Shown here: piece after piece, positions 19,401 to 32,298 of the stretch | Layout of the letters: each line of letters opens with the position of its first letter | How positions within the stretch are numbered: position 1 is the stretch's first letter | Assembly: GCA_013339765.2 (NCBI GenBank) | Contig: CM023454.1 | Coordinates: 140,471,942-140,535,941, forward strand | From: Haemaphysalis longicornis | Taxonomy: Eukaryota; Arthropoda; Arachnida; Ixodida; Ixodidae | Length of the DNA: 64,000 bases | Reading direction: 5' to 3' | Notes under the pieces: model-generated | Seen by the model: the letters and a program-made list of their open reading frames with translations, nothing else | Told to the model about the DNA's origin: nothing | The model's database searches: none | Program-made: the position numbers and the translations under genes

Positions 19401-22400
19401 TCATTAGCGGCTCACCACCAATCTTTTTCTTGGAAGATTATTGAACGATCTTAATCTTGTTGTCATATTGTAACACGTTTTTTTGTTTGTTTCAAATTGA
19501 TACTTTAGTAAACGTTCAGCTTAATCGCTCTTGCTGAAAATTGTGTAACGAAGTTTTCATATATTATTACGTTTTATGACATTTCGCATTTGTTCTGTTT
19601 TAATTTTCAACCCTAGCTGATGCCAAGATGTTCATAATACCCTGCATTACCTAATTCATGATGCTTCATTTTTGTTTTTATTTTTTATTACCTGAAGGTC
19701 CAATGGACTGGGCTGTGTATTTTTCTTTGATTTTCTTACCCCCTCACGCAATGCTCTACGCAGCTGTGAGGTTCTGCGAAATAAAACAGTTGCAGAAATA
19801 TCTACGTTTGGATCCGAAGATGCCAGGCGTGATAGTGATACTTCGAGTCCCACGGAGCGTTTGCGCACACATTTGCTGCATTTCCGATCAATGCATCACC
19901 GGCACTTTAGGTCGTCGAAAAGAGAAAGACTAGCAACGACGGTTTTTAATTGGTGGAGCCTAGGAACAACAAATGCTGTCGGCTCTTCTGTGCCTCAGTG
20001 AGCGTTAGAGGTTGCGGATGCGAGCTGTAGGTATGTGTTAGCGAGGAGGCGTCAGTGTCAGTGTACCAAAACGTTTCTTCTGTGATGGCTAGGCCGGACT
20101 GAACAGTTCTGATTCTTTCCAAGAGAGAGACCGCGAAAGAAAGAGAGAGAAGATCTTTGTCCAGGAACAAATAGATGTGGTAGAAAACTGGGGTAAAGAT
20201 ATTGCAGGGAGCTCAAAGGTGGAACCGGAGTCCATGGCGCCAGGTTCAGCGGCTCCTTCTCTTGCTCTTTCAATCAGCTCCGGCATCTCTTTAGGTAAAG
20301 AGCACATCAAAGCGGCCTCCAATGTCTCGAAGAAGTGGAATATGGTATTTTTTTAGTTGTTCTGCCCTAACCATACCCTTGGACGCGGCTAAATTGCGTG
20401 ATGAGGGTAGAGCTTTCCCCGATTCGAGCACAGGCTTATTTAATGTCTGATGTTTCCACAGAACACGTCAGCGGATATAAATTTCATATTCTTGTTGTGG
20501 TTTTTTGTCCACAAAGTTTGTGATTCTTCGGCATTGAGACCTCATTGAAGCAAGGAAGCAGATCGTGTTCTTAGGCATAGGATTAGGAGGATAGGATAAC
20601 GTTTTTCGACTATGGCATCGTGGTACGTAGTAATGATCACAAGGAACATGGTATCTGAGTTCATGTTCCTTTAAGGTCAGTGCGTCGTTCTCTTCCAGAC
20701 CATTGGCTCGGGATGTCTAAGTGACGTTATGAACTTTTTCTATTGTGGAAGGGAATATGTTATCGAAGCGCTTAGGTATTCTGCCTGCAGAAAACAGGGT
20801 AATGGTACTTGAAAGTCGGGGATGATGTTACGCTTCTATTTGATAATTGCGCTATTTCGATTGCCATGATATTGGCACCAACTTCCAATTTTTGTTCCTG
20901 TATGTTGGCATGTCATGCAGCCATAAAGATTGCCAGAGTAGTCAACTACTACAAATGGGGCCTCACGCTGCTGTACACCTCGGGGTCGGTGTATACTGTG
21001 CTCTCATGATATTAGAACTTTCCCCGAGTAAACTAGGACCTGCCATATCGCCTTTTTTGTGTAGGATTGGATTCGTATTTTTTTGTATAGCAGAGCTTTT
21101 GTGCGGGGTCTCTGGACAGGTGCCGTGCCTATGATTTTAAAACTATTTCCCTTTGAAACGTCTTCTGCGCGGTTGCGCTAAAGATTTTGTTTTCTATTGG
21201 CTTTCTTCGTGCGAATCGTGCGATTGCTTCGATTTATTTAAATGCATTAGACATACGCAAGGTGAGGACCCATTCATCGTCGCTATAACCAAAATCCTCT
21301 TTAGAACGATTTCACGGTGAAGGACTCTTTCATTGGCCTTCACCCGCGCTTTCCCTGCGCTTCCCGAATCTATTCCTTGCTCCAACTGTTGTTACTTTGT
21401 CCCTGCATTGAGACTATGACCTGACCCTTCCTCTGGACCCTTCTACGCATGTGCATTCTGTTTTCCTGCTAGTCCACTCTTTCTTAGTTCATCTTACGGT
21501 CAAAATTGCGAGGTTGAGGAATTCCTTATATGCTGTCCTGACGATAGTGTTCCTTGCACTTTTTTGGTACGTGTAAATTGGTGGTGTGGTAGACGCTTCA
21601 ATATTCGGGTCCTGATGAGTGATTTCATGAATCTTACCCTTTCTTTTTTACTTTTTCTTCGTCTGCCCTTGGTTAGGCGGTTCGTTTGTGTGCAATTGAT
21701 TAAATAATGTCTCTTTTTTGCGATTATGTGTTTGGCACTGCCGCTTGTCTCTAGAGCACCTCCGAGCCTTCTTACGTGACTGCTCTCTGAAAGGAGGTGC
21801 GTACCTAATTTTAGCGTGATTTTTAGCTTGTCCACGTGGCGCCATCTGTCGTTTGCCAGACCGGGCTTGCAGCAGAGGCGGAACCGCCGAAATATTGAAA
21901 ATCATTTGGAAAACCTATGTGATTGACGCTATACAGTGGGCTTTAGATTAGTTTTTTTCTGCTCATATTCTCTGCCCTCCTTGATTTCTGTGATGCCGGC
22001 GTTAATCCTTTCCCCCTGCTTTATTTGGTTCACGGTATACGTTGGTGCTGACATAACCCCGCTGGAAATGACACCGAGGTGGCTCCGTGGGTAAGGCGTC
22101 GAGCTACTGATACTAAGGACGCGTGTTAAATCCGCAGCCGCGGTGGCTATTTCCCTAAAGAAAGCAGAAAACCATAACACCAGTGGGTCAAGATTTCGGG
22201 GCACGTTGAAGATCCGGAAGTGATCTATATTCTTCAGGAGACATCCGCTACGTCATGCCCCGTATCCCACGTGTAGATTCGGGGCATGAGTTGCCGGAAA
22301 TTGGTATTTTTTTTATCTTCTGGTGTAAACACGCTCTGGACTGGAGGTGTAAGTAGCGGACACGGCTGGCGACCGTGTGTGCCAGGCATGCCACCACTGA

Positions 22401-23009
22401 CTGGGCATAAAATGCACTTCACCGCGCAGGCGCGGCCCCTTCTGAAAACACCTTTCGTTTATTTGGTCTCCGACATTGTATAATGGCCCTCATTTCCATA
22501 CTTCTGTTAACATCGCGCCATTTTACACAATCAGTGGAGCCCTCGAGTCTTGCTGCCTCAATCGTAGTTTTCGGGAAGTAGGCGTGACGTGTTTCCGTGG
22601 ACGCCTGATGAGCGCGGCTGATAGTGAAGGGCTAGGAGCCTCGGGGAAATCGAAAAGTGAGCCTAATAACGCTATCGCGTAATAAACACACTAAAAAACT
22701 ATAAATCAATTACGGATATGTTTGTCGTGCTTTTTGTTATAACACCATGATATTGCACAAATTACGAGCAATAAAAGTAACGGCAACACACAAAAATGTG
22801 TTTTGTTTCCCAGCTCGGGCACCGGGTGAGTGTTTTTCTTTTTAACTGACCAAGCTCGAGGGGTTCTTGCTTTCTTGTTGCACAACAGGCGGTAACTATT
22901 TTCGTTGCACTGATAAATAATGGTAATGAAGCAATGGTGAGGAATGGAAATGAAAGTAGAAAATCGAAATATATTGTTACACAAGCACACCTAGGCTTTT
23001 GATCGATGC
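19401..23009. other. Mostly unassigned DNA
   Basis: No recognisable gene. A minus-strand frame at 20322-20089 (PKEMPELIERAREGAAEPGA) looks protein-like in composition but I do not recognise it, and it ends in ordinary stops. 22078-22150 has a weak tRNA-like pattern (TGGCTCCGTGGGTAAGG) that could be a decayed SINE head. Confidence 0.4.
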
Positions 23010-23221
23010 ATTTTGTGCCGCTGAGCACGAGGACGCGGGTCCGATTACCGGCTGCTGCGGCCGCTTTTCTGGTAGACACGAAAGCAAAAAACGTACTGGG
23101 CTAACAGATTTCAACGCATGTTAACGATCCCCGGTGGTGAAAACTATTCTGGAACCCTCCACTACTGCGCGCCGCATCGCCTGCGTTGCGTCGGCCTATA
23201 AACCGTACAATCAATCGGTTA
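23010..23221 (+). repeat. Degraded Ruka-like SINE
   Basis: It matches the full copy at 37068-37314 in pieces: GCTGAGCACGAGGACGCGGG, GGCCGCTTTTCTGGTAGAC, GATCCCCGGTGGT, GAACCCTCCACTACTGCGCG and AATCAATCGG. The tRNA-like head is partly lost. An (AATC)n tract follows. Confidence 0.75.
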
Positions 23222-23268
23222 ACCCTTCAATAAATCAATCAATGAATGAATGAATGAATGAATGAATG

Positions 23269-23354
<86 letters not shown>
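23222..23354. repeat. (AATG)n/(AATC)n microsatellite
   Basis: About 130 bp of AATC units with an AATG block at 23243-23269. It has probably grown from the CAAT-repeat tail of the SINE just upstream. Confidence 0.92.
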
Positions 23355-24740
23355 CGCATTTTCCTTGTTAGCCGGGCGTCTGTAACGTTTTCGTAGGCAC
23401 CAATGCTTAGACGAGATTACAATCCAACCGTTCGTACATAAGTTTATTTGACGAAGCTTTGGTCGACTCATTCATATTGATTGATCCTTTCCCGTTTTCC
23501 CAGACCCACGAGCTTCGCACTTCATTAAAATGTAGTTCAAAAACAAATGAAAATGAAAAAAAGGAAAAATTGCCAATTAACCGCAAAAACTCAAATTCTA
23601 TTGTATGATACACTGCAATCCTGTAGCCGCCATTTTAAATAGAGACAGATTATTGTTAAAGTATTGTTACGTGACAAAGCAGAGATAAAAACTCGGGAAG
23701 TGTACTTAAAAAAGTGGATATCATAGTCAACGACGCAACGGCAGTTTGATGGCGCGGAGCCCGCCAATCAAAGAACGCCCCTACTGTTCTTTTTTTGTGT
23801 GTGATCCATGAACGGCCTTTACCAGCAGTCCATACCGAGATTACGAAATAATAAACGCAGCTTGACTTTCGGCTACGCTTAACGTCGGTTGCTATCGAAG
23901 CTGGGCAAGGTCTGTCATGACGTTGCGGCAGCGGGTAGGTAAATATCGCGTCTGGTATGGTTTGGGGTGGCTCACATGAACTAGCTGAGGTGCCGAGTGC
24001 CCAGACAACGTCGGAAGCACCACAGGCACGATATTGGAGGAGACGGGGGTGATGGCGCGCCCAATGCTGTAAGGGCCAGTGAACAGATACTGTGCGTTAC
24101 GCTCTTAAAGGAACAAAATTGCGCGTGGCCGCAGCGCTCCGCGAAGCACCGGTCTGGAGGATGGTCGAGAATAGAAGGAATTCGGTACATGTGCACTGAC
24201 AGGACAAGGGGTAAGCAGCCGAGCGTCGTCTGCTAGAGCACACCGCCGGGCCTCTCAGCATTTGAGAGCTCGGTACTCTCTTACTCCACAAATAGAATAC
24301 AAAAGAAGAGATACACTTCGCACAGTGAAAATAGGCACTCTATTGCAGCCTGTCACAAACCTAATGCTCTCAAAGTGGTTGGCCATGTGGAAAGGTAAAA
24401 AATCTGGTCTCTTTGTTGCAAATATTGTTGAAGGACGATAGTCGTAATGCGCCCATGCAAATAAATGTCTCCCATCCCATTCCCGGTCACGTCTTATACT
24501 GTTCCTCTGCCGTCCCGATCCTCCCTAAATGAACACACCCGAGGGGCGCTGAAATGATTTTATTCTACCGAGGTCCACTGTTTCATGCTGGGACCCTCTA
24601 TCCTAGCGGCGCCGTTAGACGGAGACGCTGTGCATTTCTACATTCCATTGGTACCAGTTTTTGCAACCTTTGCCGATTAACTCCACAAAGCAACATCGAC
24701 ATTTGCTGAATACTCCTCAATAAGGTAGAAAGAAAAAAAA

Positions 24741-25244
24741 TTACACCATATTCCCACGTGGGAACCCTGAGCAGGAGATGCAAAGCTATCAAAACTCGTG
24801 CAAACTCGAGATGCTTTGCATCTTCTCAGGGTTCCAACGTGGGAAGATTGTGCTCGCAGTTCTGTTAGTGAGCTGGTTGTTGCTGGTTGAAGGCGTGACA
24901 GCCAGTTCACTGCCAGAATTGTTGGCGTCCATTGTCAGCTCATCGGACGGCGCAGACCGAAGCCGCAACTGAAGGAGGCAGCGTCGCGGGCCTGGTTTAT
25001 CTGAAGTGGCGGGGAGGAGGGGAGACAAGGAGCAGCGCGCACAGCTGTTGGGGAGGGGGGAGAGCAGAGGGTGGCGTTATCACAGCTGGCGTTGAGAGGG
25101 GGAGAGGAGGATCCCACACAGGTGGCGTGGAGAGGGGGAGGGGAGAGAGTGACGTTATCACAGGTGGCGTGGAGAGGAGGAGAGGTGCGGACGGACGCCG
25201 GAAGGACAACGGACATAGCCCCGAGCAAGCGATGCTTTGCATCT
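24741..25244 (+). mobile_element. Non-autonomous element E (504 bp)
   Basis: It starts TTACACCATATTCCCACGTG and ends GCGATGCTTTGCATCT, flanked by A-runs. Its first 100 bp form a foldback of about 35-bp arms (CCCACGTGGGAACCCTGAG at 24753 against its inverted form ending near 24847). The interior has a purine-rich minisatellite around 25074-25187 with GGCGTGGAGAGG repeated. It is a diverged member of the A-D family. Confidence 0.72.
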
Positions 25245-27803
25245 AAAACTGGAAGACCACATCCAACCTCAATTTTCGAGTCACAAGCGTGTTGACTATT
25301 TTTTGCCAGTTTTGTTTAACCACTTACACAACAGTTACCACAAGATAATCAGCTAGAGTTTGTCGATGTTCCATCAAAAATCAAGTCCGGTCACTTGAGT
25401 TGGATAGGCAGCCTTCGTTCTTAGAAGCCACTCAAAACTTCATTTGAGAGCATAAAGATCACCGAAAAACGCATTGCATTTTCGCTTTTCTGGTGCTTGC
25501 TATATAAACCCTCCTCTCATTTTTTATTCTCTCTTTATTCAGTGAGTGTCCAGCTTCGCCAAAAAATCCATGTAGTAAGTGCGTCGATGGTTTTAAATGC
25601 TTTCCGGGAACGGTTTCGTTGCGCAAACCATAAAATGTAGTGAAAATCAGCAAATGCTATAGTTTTTAAGTGTTGTACAATTCCCTTCTGGAACTTAGGG
25701 AAACAGAGTCAACGGGTATCACTTCGCTAGTTTAACAGCAGCAACTGTTTGGTATGTGCCGAGAGCACCAGAGCTTATGATTACTGCTGCGGTCCGAGGT
25801 CTCACGATGGCAACCATTACCTGCAGCTTGAGTTAAGCGAGCACAACGAGTACCGATTCGACTTATTCTCGGGGAAGCTATATTTCAACGCAAGATGTTA
25901 TGGTCTTGCGACCGCATAGTCATGTCACCCCTTCTTTCTACTAAGAATCAAACTTTGCACAACGGAGTTTTGCACAGAAAAATACAGGGGCTCCAGTGAA
26001 GGTACAAAGTCAATTTCACAGACGTGCCCCTTATGCCTGCACCGAAAAAATATGAGTCATCATCAGCATGTACACCCACTCTGGTTGCAAAACGAGCACG
26101 GCAACTTACAAAACCCGCTGATGCACCATTATTAGAGCGGTCATTGTCAAAAGCAGTGCTTGTAACTGTACACAAAATGCCGTACTTACAACAACACCAA
26201 AGTAGACTGGCCTCTTTCCTTGACATTTACTGCAACCACGTGATTATAGCGTCTGAGAGACGGCACGTAACAACCTAATAAACTATACGGCATACAAAGC
26301 GAAAAAATTACAAGTCCACAGAAATAAGGAACCATTCATAGCTTGCTGTAACAGCACACTGCAATAAGACGAGCATTAAAATACGATTTTGACATGGGCA
26401 ATTTTTCAAAATTACTAGGCTAGGTCACGGTATTTCAAATGCTTGAATAGAGGTTTAAAAAGGAGAGCAAATGAAACTAAATATCTTTGATATGAGCACA
26501 ATGTGTGCGGTGCTTGGCACACAGTACGTGTGCAGTTACAAGGAATAACTGAAAAACTAATACAGTAAACAGGTCGTATGACATGTGAACTGACCACATG
26601 GACATTGGGTAACAACAAACATATTTTAAAGTTACCATGACAAAAAATGAAGATTAACCAGGCTAACCCAACTATTTGTACAGAACTGGCCACAAAGAGG
26701 GAAAATTTGAAAAAAAATGAAAGAAATGTAATTTCACAGCTGTGGGTTCCGAAATACTTTAAAGTCTGCTTTTTATTCAGACCACCAGTACTATGCGCAT
26801 ATTTTAAGGAAGCCCATCTATAAATTTGCGCGTTTTGAGCTAGCCTAAGATTGGCCTAAAGCTAGCGTAGGGCATTCCAGTTGAATGTGAAGAGGTAGTC
26901 AAAGCGTTTGTTGTTGTGACTGCACGAGCATAAATCGTCAACCGCCACTTCAAAACAGCCCACCGTGGCAATTCGGTGACATACAAGTTGTTTGACTGAG
27001 CTCCCTTTGTGGCCATAGCCGCCTTTTCCGTAATGCAGACAAAAAAGAATAAACATCGTGTATGCGAGATTTCAGTGCTCGTGGAAAATTACCAAATTAT
27101 GTAAATAAGTCTGTGGCCCTCTACTGCGATCATCTGTGAAAATGTCCCAGGTGTAGGTTTGCACGTACAGCCTCAATTGCATTCCATCATGAAAGTTTAT
27201 CTCCAAGAAATTGGCCGCTAGTTGGAACGCTGTCAGTACAATAGAAAGAGTGAACATAAATGCCAATAATGAGAAACACATTACATATATCGGAATAAGC
27301 ACGTCGTCCCTATTGGCGGTGAGATCTTTAAGTGGCGCCCCCTGGCTCTGACGTCGGCTTAGGGATTCGCGCCGCTGTCGTCTGCTACACTCCGCTTGTG
27401 AGGGGCAACAGTGCCTGGGCTAGAAATCGCCCGCTTCGTTGCTGTAGTGCGTTAAAAAGCGTATTTCTAGCGACTCAGTTATTTTGCCAGCTTCTGACGC
27501 AAATAATTTGAAGCTGTTTCCCCCACAAGTTTGCAACACACGAAGAGATAAAGAACAACTTTCTTCAGAGTATCGGTCAGAAGATCATGTGTAACTCGTT
27601 CTTTCTTGCTTATTCGCGAGGATCAGTGATCAGAGCTTCTCGATAAGTATTCAAAATGCGTAGGCTTCCCTGCAGTATTTTTGAGATGCTCCTATAAAGA
27701 GTCAACAGTCTAATACTACATACCAAGCAGCGGCCTCTACACGCTCATCGCACAGCAGGAAATAAAGCGGCTTTCTTCTGTTTATTTCGTTGTTGTCTTG
27801 TAT
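25245..27803. other. Unassigned AT-rich DNA
   Basis: No motif-bearing frame, repeat end or tRNA-like sequence seen on either strand. Confidence 0.4.
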
Positions 27804-28190
27804 CGGATTAATGTTGCTCGCTTTTTTTTTCTGCCCAACGCATTAATTTTTTCTGCGCCGTCACCAACTTCTTATTAGGAGGTTTCGGGATGTTTGGGAG
27901 CCTCACAAAGGTCGTGTGGATATTTCCTTCATTTTGTATGGCATACATTCCCTTCTTCACAAATTGGTTTTCATTACGGCTACGTGCAAGAAGGTGCGGA
28001 TTAATGTTGCTCGCTTTTTTTTTCTGCCCAACGCATTAATTTTTTCTGCGCCGTCACCAACTTCTTATTAGGAGGTTTCGGGATGTTTGGGAGCCTCACA
28101 AAGGTCGTGTGGATATTTCCTTCATTTTGTATGGCATACATTCCCTTCTTCACAAATTGGTTTTCATTACGGCTACGTGCAAGAAGGTGC
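27804..28190. repeat. Perfect 193-bp tandem duplication
   Basis: 27804-27996 is repeated at 27997-28189 with no difference that I can see, including the length of a T9 run. Unit starts CGGATTAATGTTGCTCGC and ends GCAAGAAGGTG. Confidence 0.93.
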
Positions 28191-31100
28191 ATATCCGCAG
28201 CGTGTTTTGTTTATTCACATGCAAATACAATGAGAAGGTTTGTGCTACGCCACCGCGATCGCGCCCTAAACAACGTGGTGCACAGTACTCGAAGACGGCT
28301 TTTGTGCTCCGAATTTCTATCGTAATTATATCGTTATCATAACGAACTGACTCTCAACTCGAACAATGATGACATGATTACGGTGTTGAAGGCATGATAT
28401 ACTCGCTAACTAACGTAATAAATAGTATACCTGCATATATTACAAGACTCGAAACCGAAGAAGAATTCCAAGTAGCTATTTATTGCTTTTCAACCCTTCC
28501 AGGCGCGAAGAACAAATCCTATTCTACGCGGGATGGCGTTCTATGATTTGAAGAAAATTACTTTTACTCTCTTGTCCTGGACTGAGGACCCGGCCCACTA
28601 ACCAGATCGATTTAATTGTTAAACAAAGTTTTCCCCTCCTCCTCTTACTCCTCCTCCTCCTCTTGAGTGCAGTTTTCCTATAACGCATATCCGAATATCG
28701 GGAAGATATGGCTCTGCAAAATGTTCTGAAATATCCCTCCAGGTCTTAACAAACATATATGTGTTACTATAAATTTACGAAGACGTGACTCGTTTTGCTG
28801 AATAAACCTCCATACTGGTTAGATGCCTGGTATAGAATCAGCAGGCGCGTATATACACACTGGGTTATTTGGAGCTCAACCTACAGTTTTTGCAGTCTAT
28901 AGTGCACGTCGGCAAACTTTCATGCCTTGACAACGTAAAGTGATGTGACAAAACGCGTTCGAGCGTTCGGCAAGGTTGCAAAAACTGTTTTACCTTAGAT
29001 ATGATTACCGGGAATCGTGATGCCTTCTGCCAAAGCCGACAGCCCTGAAGGCCTAGAATTTGTTTTGGTCTTCCATTTTCGCTGTTGTCGGTTATTAGCA
29101 GCTGACTGTTCCTTTTGTTCGAATGCTTACACGAGAAGCTGACGCCTAGCTCCGACTCTTCGCGCTCCGCACAGGACCGGCTTCGCAAGGAATGGGGTGG
29201 CGCCGGCAATGTTTCTCCCGCAGCGGTATCCAAAACTATACTTTAATTGACACCATGAGTATGCGATTTTAAGCCTATTATTATGATAAAAAATTACCCA
29301 CACGCCAATTCTGTTGCGGACAAGCATCAGACGTTGACCGAGCGCAAAGAAACAGCAGGGAGAGCGATCCTGAGTGAAGCAGACGACAAATGCCAGAACA
29401 AGGTAAATATAACTGGTAGCGAAGCTTCCATAGAAGCCCATACGTTCAGAAAATGGCGGCTCTTAAGCTGCTCATGGGGCTTAGCGCCATCTGTGTGAGG
29501 AGGGAACACTTCCGGCGGAACAAAAAATAAACAGGATGTGACGCAAGATCCGGTCAGAAAGTGACGTCATTTTGGTGGCATTAGCGGGAAAATTTGACTT
29601 CAAAACACCCTTAGCAGGACTCTGATAGCTGAGGGCTCATTTCATTGCCATCTGACGCAAGTTGACGACCCCTTGGTGTGTGTGCTTCAAGTCAACGCCA
29701 GCTTATACTCGTGACTAGAAAAACGCACTTTAGCATACTGTCGTATGATTCGCCTCGGTGTTTATAAAAGCATCTTGCATCTTCTCTGAACCTTTATTCT
29801 GTATTCATGCCTTCCACTGCTGTATAAAAGCAATCAGGTGTTTATTTTGATTGCAGCGGGTGGCAAACGTACACCCCCCCCCCCCCCCGACCGGAATTTT
29901 TTTTCTGCCTTGGGATACAGAGCCCAAAATGACACTTGACCACTCTCCCCGGCCCCCCTTTTATATAAAAAAGGTGCCCACTCCTTACCCCGATACCAAT
30001 TTCTACCAACGCCACTGCTAAGTTAATTGCGTCGCACATACGCAGGTAGGCGTGCGTGCCTTAAGTACAGATCAAGGTTATATAATGCTTGCTCAGTTTG
30101 TGTACTTCTGTTCTAAGAGAAGAAATAACGCGAAGTCATGCTATAATCAAGACATTTGAATTTTATTCCAGGATGAACATAAAACAAATTTACCACACTG
30201 CACGAAATGAGCACGTATACAGTAAGTACAAAATGTTCGTGGGCACTACATGCATTATGATTTTCCTTACGCGCCGAAAAATTGACTTTACCCGTAACAC
30301 ATAGCATTATGAGCAATGAAAGCGTCAACAGCAGAACTACTTCGAAACAAGAGAAAAGAACTAGGCACTGCACCTTGACGTAGAAAACCGGGCCGCAGGA
30401 ATGCCGATTCACGAAAGTGCAGCGAGCACACTGCAGCTGTCCCGGCGTCTTATCAAGTAGACAAGGGTTTCTACAGAAGTTCACTCAGTATTCACGCCTG
30501 CAATTTCCTGGTTGCATTATTAGGCAAGTGTCGCAACAGATAAGTAAAAAGAGGAAAAATGGATCAATGCAAACGAAAGCTACGGCAGTATGTAAAAGCA
30601 CATAGCCGGAAAGATCTGGCAGCAGCGCAGCACAACACAGTACTGCGATGGAAATAATGTTTGCGCATACAAGTGCGGGAAGCAACGAGCACTACAAGCG
30701 TTGTAATGCAATAGAGAAGACACTGAGATAGACAATTAAAGCGACTCGTTTAAAATTCGAGTGGTACTACGTCGAGAAAGTCCTAGAGTAATTGACACAA
30801 CTTGCTCTGAGCCAGCCTGAGGTGAAATCAAGAGATAACTGTGACATAACAAAGCTTTAGGACCCATTTTTTTCGAAGCACCACCACGTCCCCTTACACA
30901 ACCCCCCCTACACATATTAACAGTACAATAGTTTCGCGTTACCTGTGGAAATGAGAGGAAAATGGTGCAGTAAAACGCCAGGTGTACGGGAGTTGCTGTT
31001 GCAACTTGTACAGCACATCGTTTCTGTAGGTACCGACGAAAGCGCTCCGCTCCAACCGTTGGCAGCATCTTCCCGTAGTTCACCGTGCCTGCCGGGCATT

Positions 31101-32168
31101 GTACTAAACGTGTTCACCGACGATGCAACGCACCTCGCAAGTCCACGCACGGCAAAATTAAGTTCACACACACAAATTAACAAGGAAAAACGAATGCAAA
31201 TGTGCACCACCAAAACACGCGAGGGGCGTTTCCTAGCAGACGAACTTAGGAGCGCCTTTCCGATCACTACAAGGACTGCAATCACAAAGCAATGACATGT
31301 GCCATTCTTCAGAGGGCGCTACAAAAAAAGGTTTTTGAGAATGAACGGCATTTTTATAAATTATTTATACACTGTGCTTAAATAAATGTGATTCAGAAAT
31401 AAATATAGTTCGTAAAATATAATTGTTGTTTTATTGTTGAACAAAACTTGGTTTTTTGTTACTAGTGTTTGTTCCCTCCTCACCTAGTCGCGCTTCAATC
31501 GCCACTTCCATAAGCCCCCATGCTGATGTCGCTGGCAATAGGTTCTGAACCGCTTTTTGCCCGAGCCTTCGCTACCATTTATATTTACCTTGGCCAGAAT
31601 CCCTAAGCTGACGTCACGGAGGCGCACTTCGCAGCGCCGCCTGTGTTCGCGCTCACCGCCAATAGCCGAGACTTCCAAGAACTGGCCGTGAAGATTGCAC
31701 GCGGTGAGTGGACTAAAAGGAATAAGGGCAATAAAGAAATATAAAGAACCACATAAATGTCAGTGTAAGACAGTCCTCCCCACTTGACTGCCATGACTGG
31801 CAAGAAATGACCGAGCACATTGCACAATATCTGTAAAGCAAAAAGCACAAAGGCAATATCGAAAAATTATTCAAGGAATTGCGAGTCAGGTTAGGACACT
31901 CGTCGTCGCGCGATAGCAGCCACTATCCTCGCCCTTCCCCAGCCCAAAGGAGCAACCAGCTGCAGGTGCCTCCGCTTCTTCTCCCTCACTTCTTGGCATC
32001 CATGCACTCTTCCTGGCGCCTTTGCCTGTTGGCCTCCGCCCCATGGATGGTGCCGATGGCCTGCGGCATGAGTGCCCCTAAGGAGTCGTGCCGACCCACT
32101 TTACACGCACGGCCCGAAGGGGATGTTTGCAGTAGCAGGATGGAAAGTTGGGCGAGTTGGCAGGTCGA
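28191..32168. other. Unassigned DNA with simple repeats
   Basis: A CTCCTC-type tract lies at 28629-28664 and a run of 15 C at 29874-29888. Open frames around 30945-31295 have no recognisable motif. A minus-strand frame ending at 31986 (AEANRQRRQEECMDAKK) looks protein-like but is unidentified; the foldback insert at 32176 interrupts its upstream side. Confidence 0.4.
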
Positions 32169-32175
32169 CATGATG

Positions 32176-32291
32176 TAAAAACAGCGCCGTAGGACAAAAT
32201 ACACGAGGAAAGAAACCAGACAGTACGAGCGCATCGCTTCGTCCTGTCTGGTTCCTTTCCTCGTGTATTTTGTCCTACCGCGCTGTTTTTA
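32176..32291. mobile_element. 116-bp foldback insert with 7-bp target duplication
   Basis: Left arm starts TAAAAACAGCGCCGTAGGAC, right arm ends with its inverted copy (CGCTGTTTTTA). The arms are about 50 bp with two or three mismatches around a short loop (about 32224-32243). CATGATG precedes (32169-32175) and follows (32292-32298) it. It has no coding capacity. Confidence 0.85.
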
Positions 32292-32298
32292 CATGATG

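Noticed and set aside
22078..22150. tRNA-like pattern as a separate SINE
   Set aside because: Only a loose A box and no good B box or tail; too weak to list.
22985..23079. Minus-strand peptide AAAGNRTRVLVLSG as a protein
   Set aside because: This is read-through of the tRNA-like SINE head, seen also at 37092-37298.
23222..23354. AATC repeats as a CRISPR-like array
   Set aside because: Simple four-base microsatellite without spacers.
30917..31295. Overlapping open frames on both strands as a gene
   Set aside because: Both lack motifs and recognisable splice context; overlap on both strands is typical of chance frames.
31879..32178. Plus-strand 99-codon frame as a gene
   Set aside because: Low-complexity Ser/Pro composition, runs into the foldback insert, and no splice or motif support.
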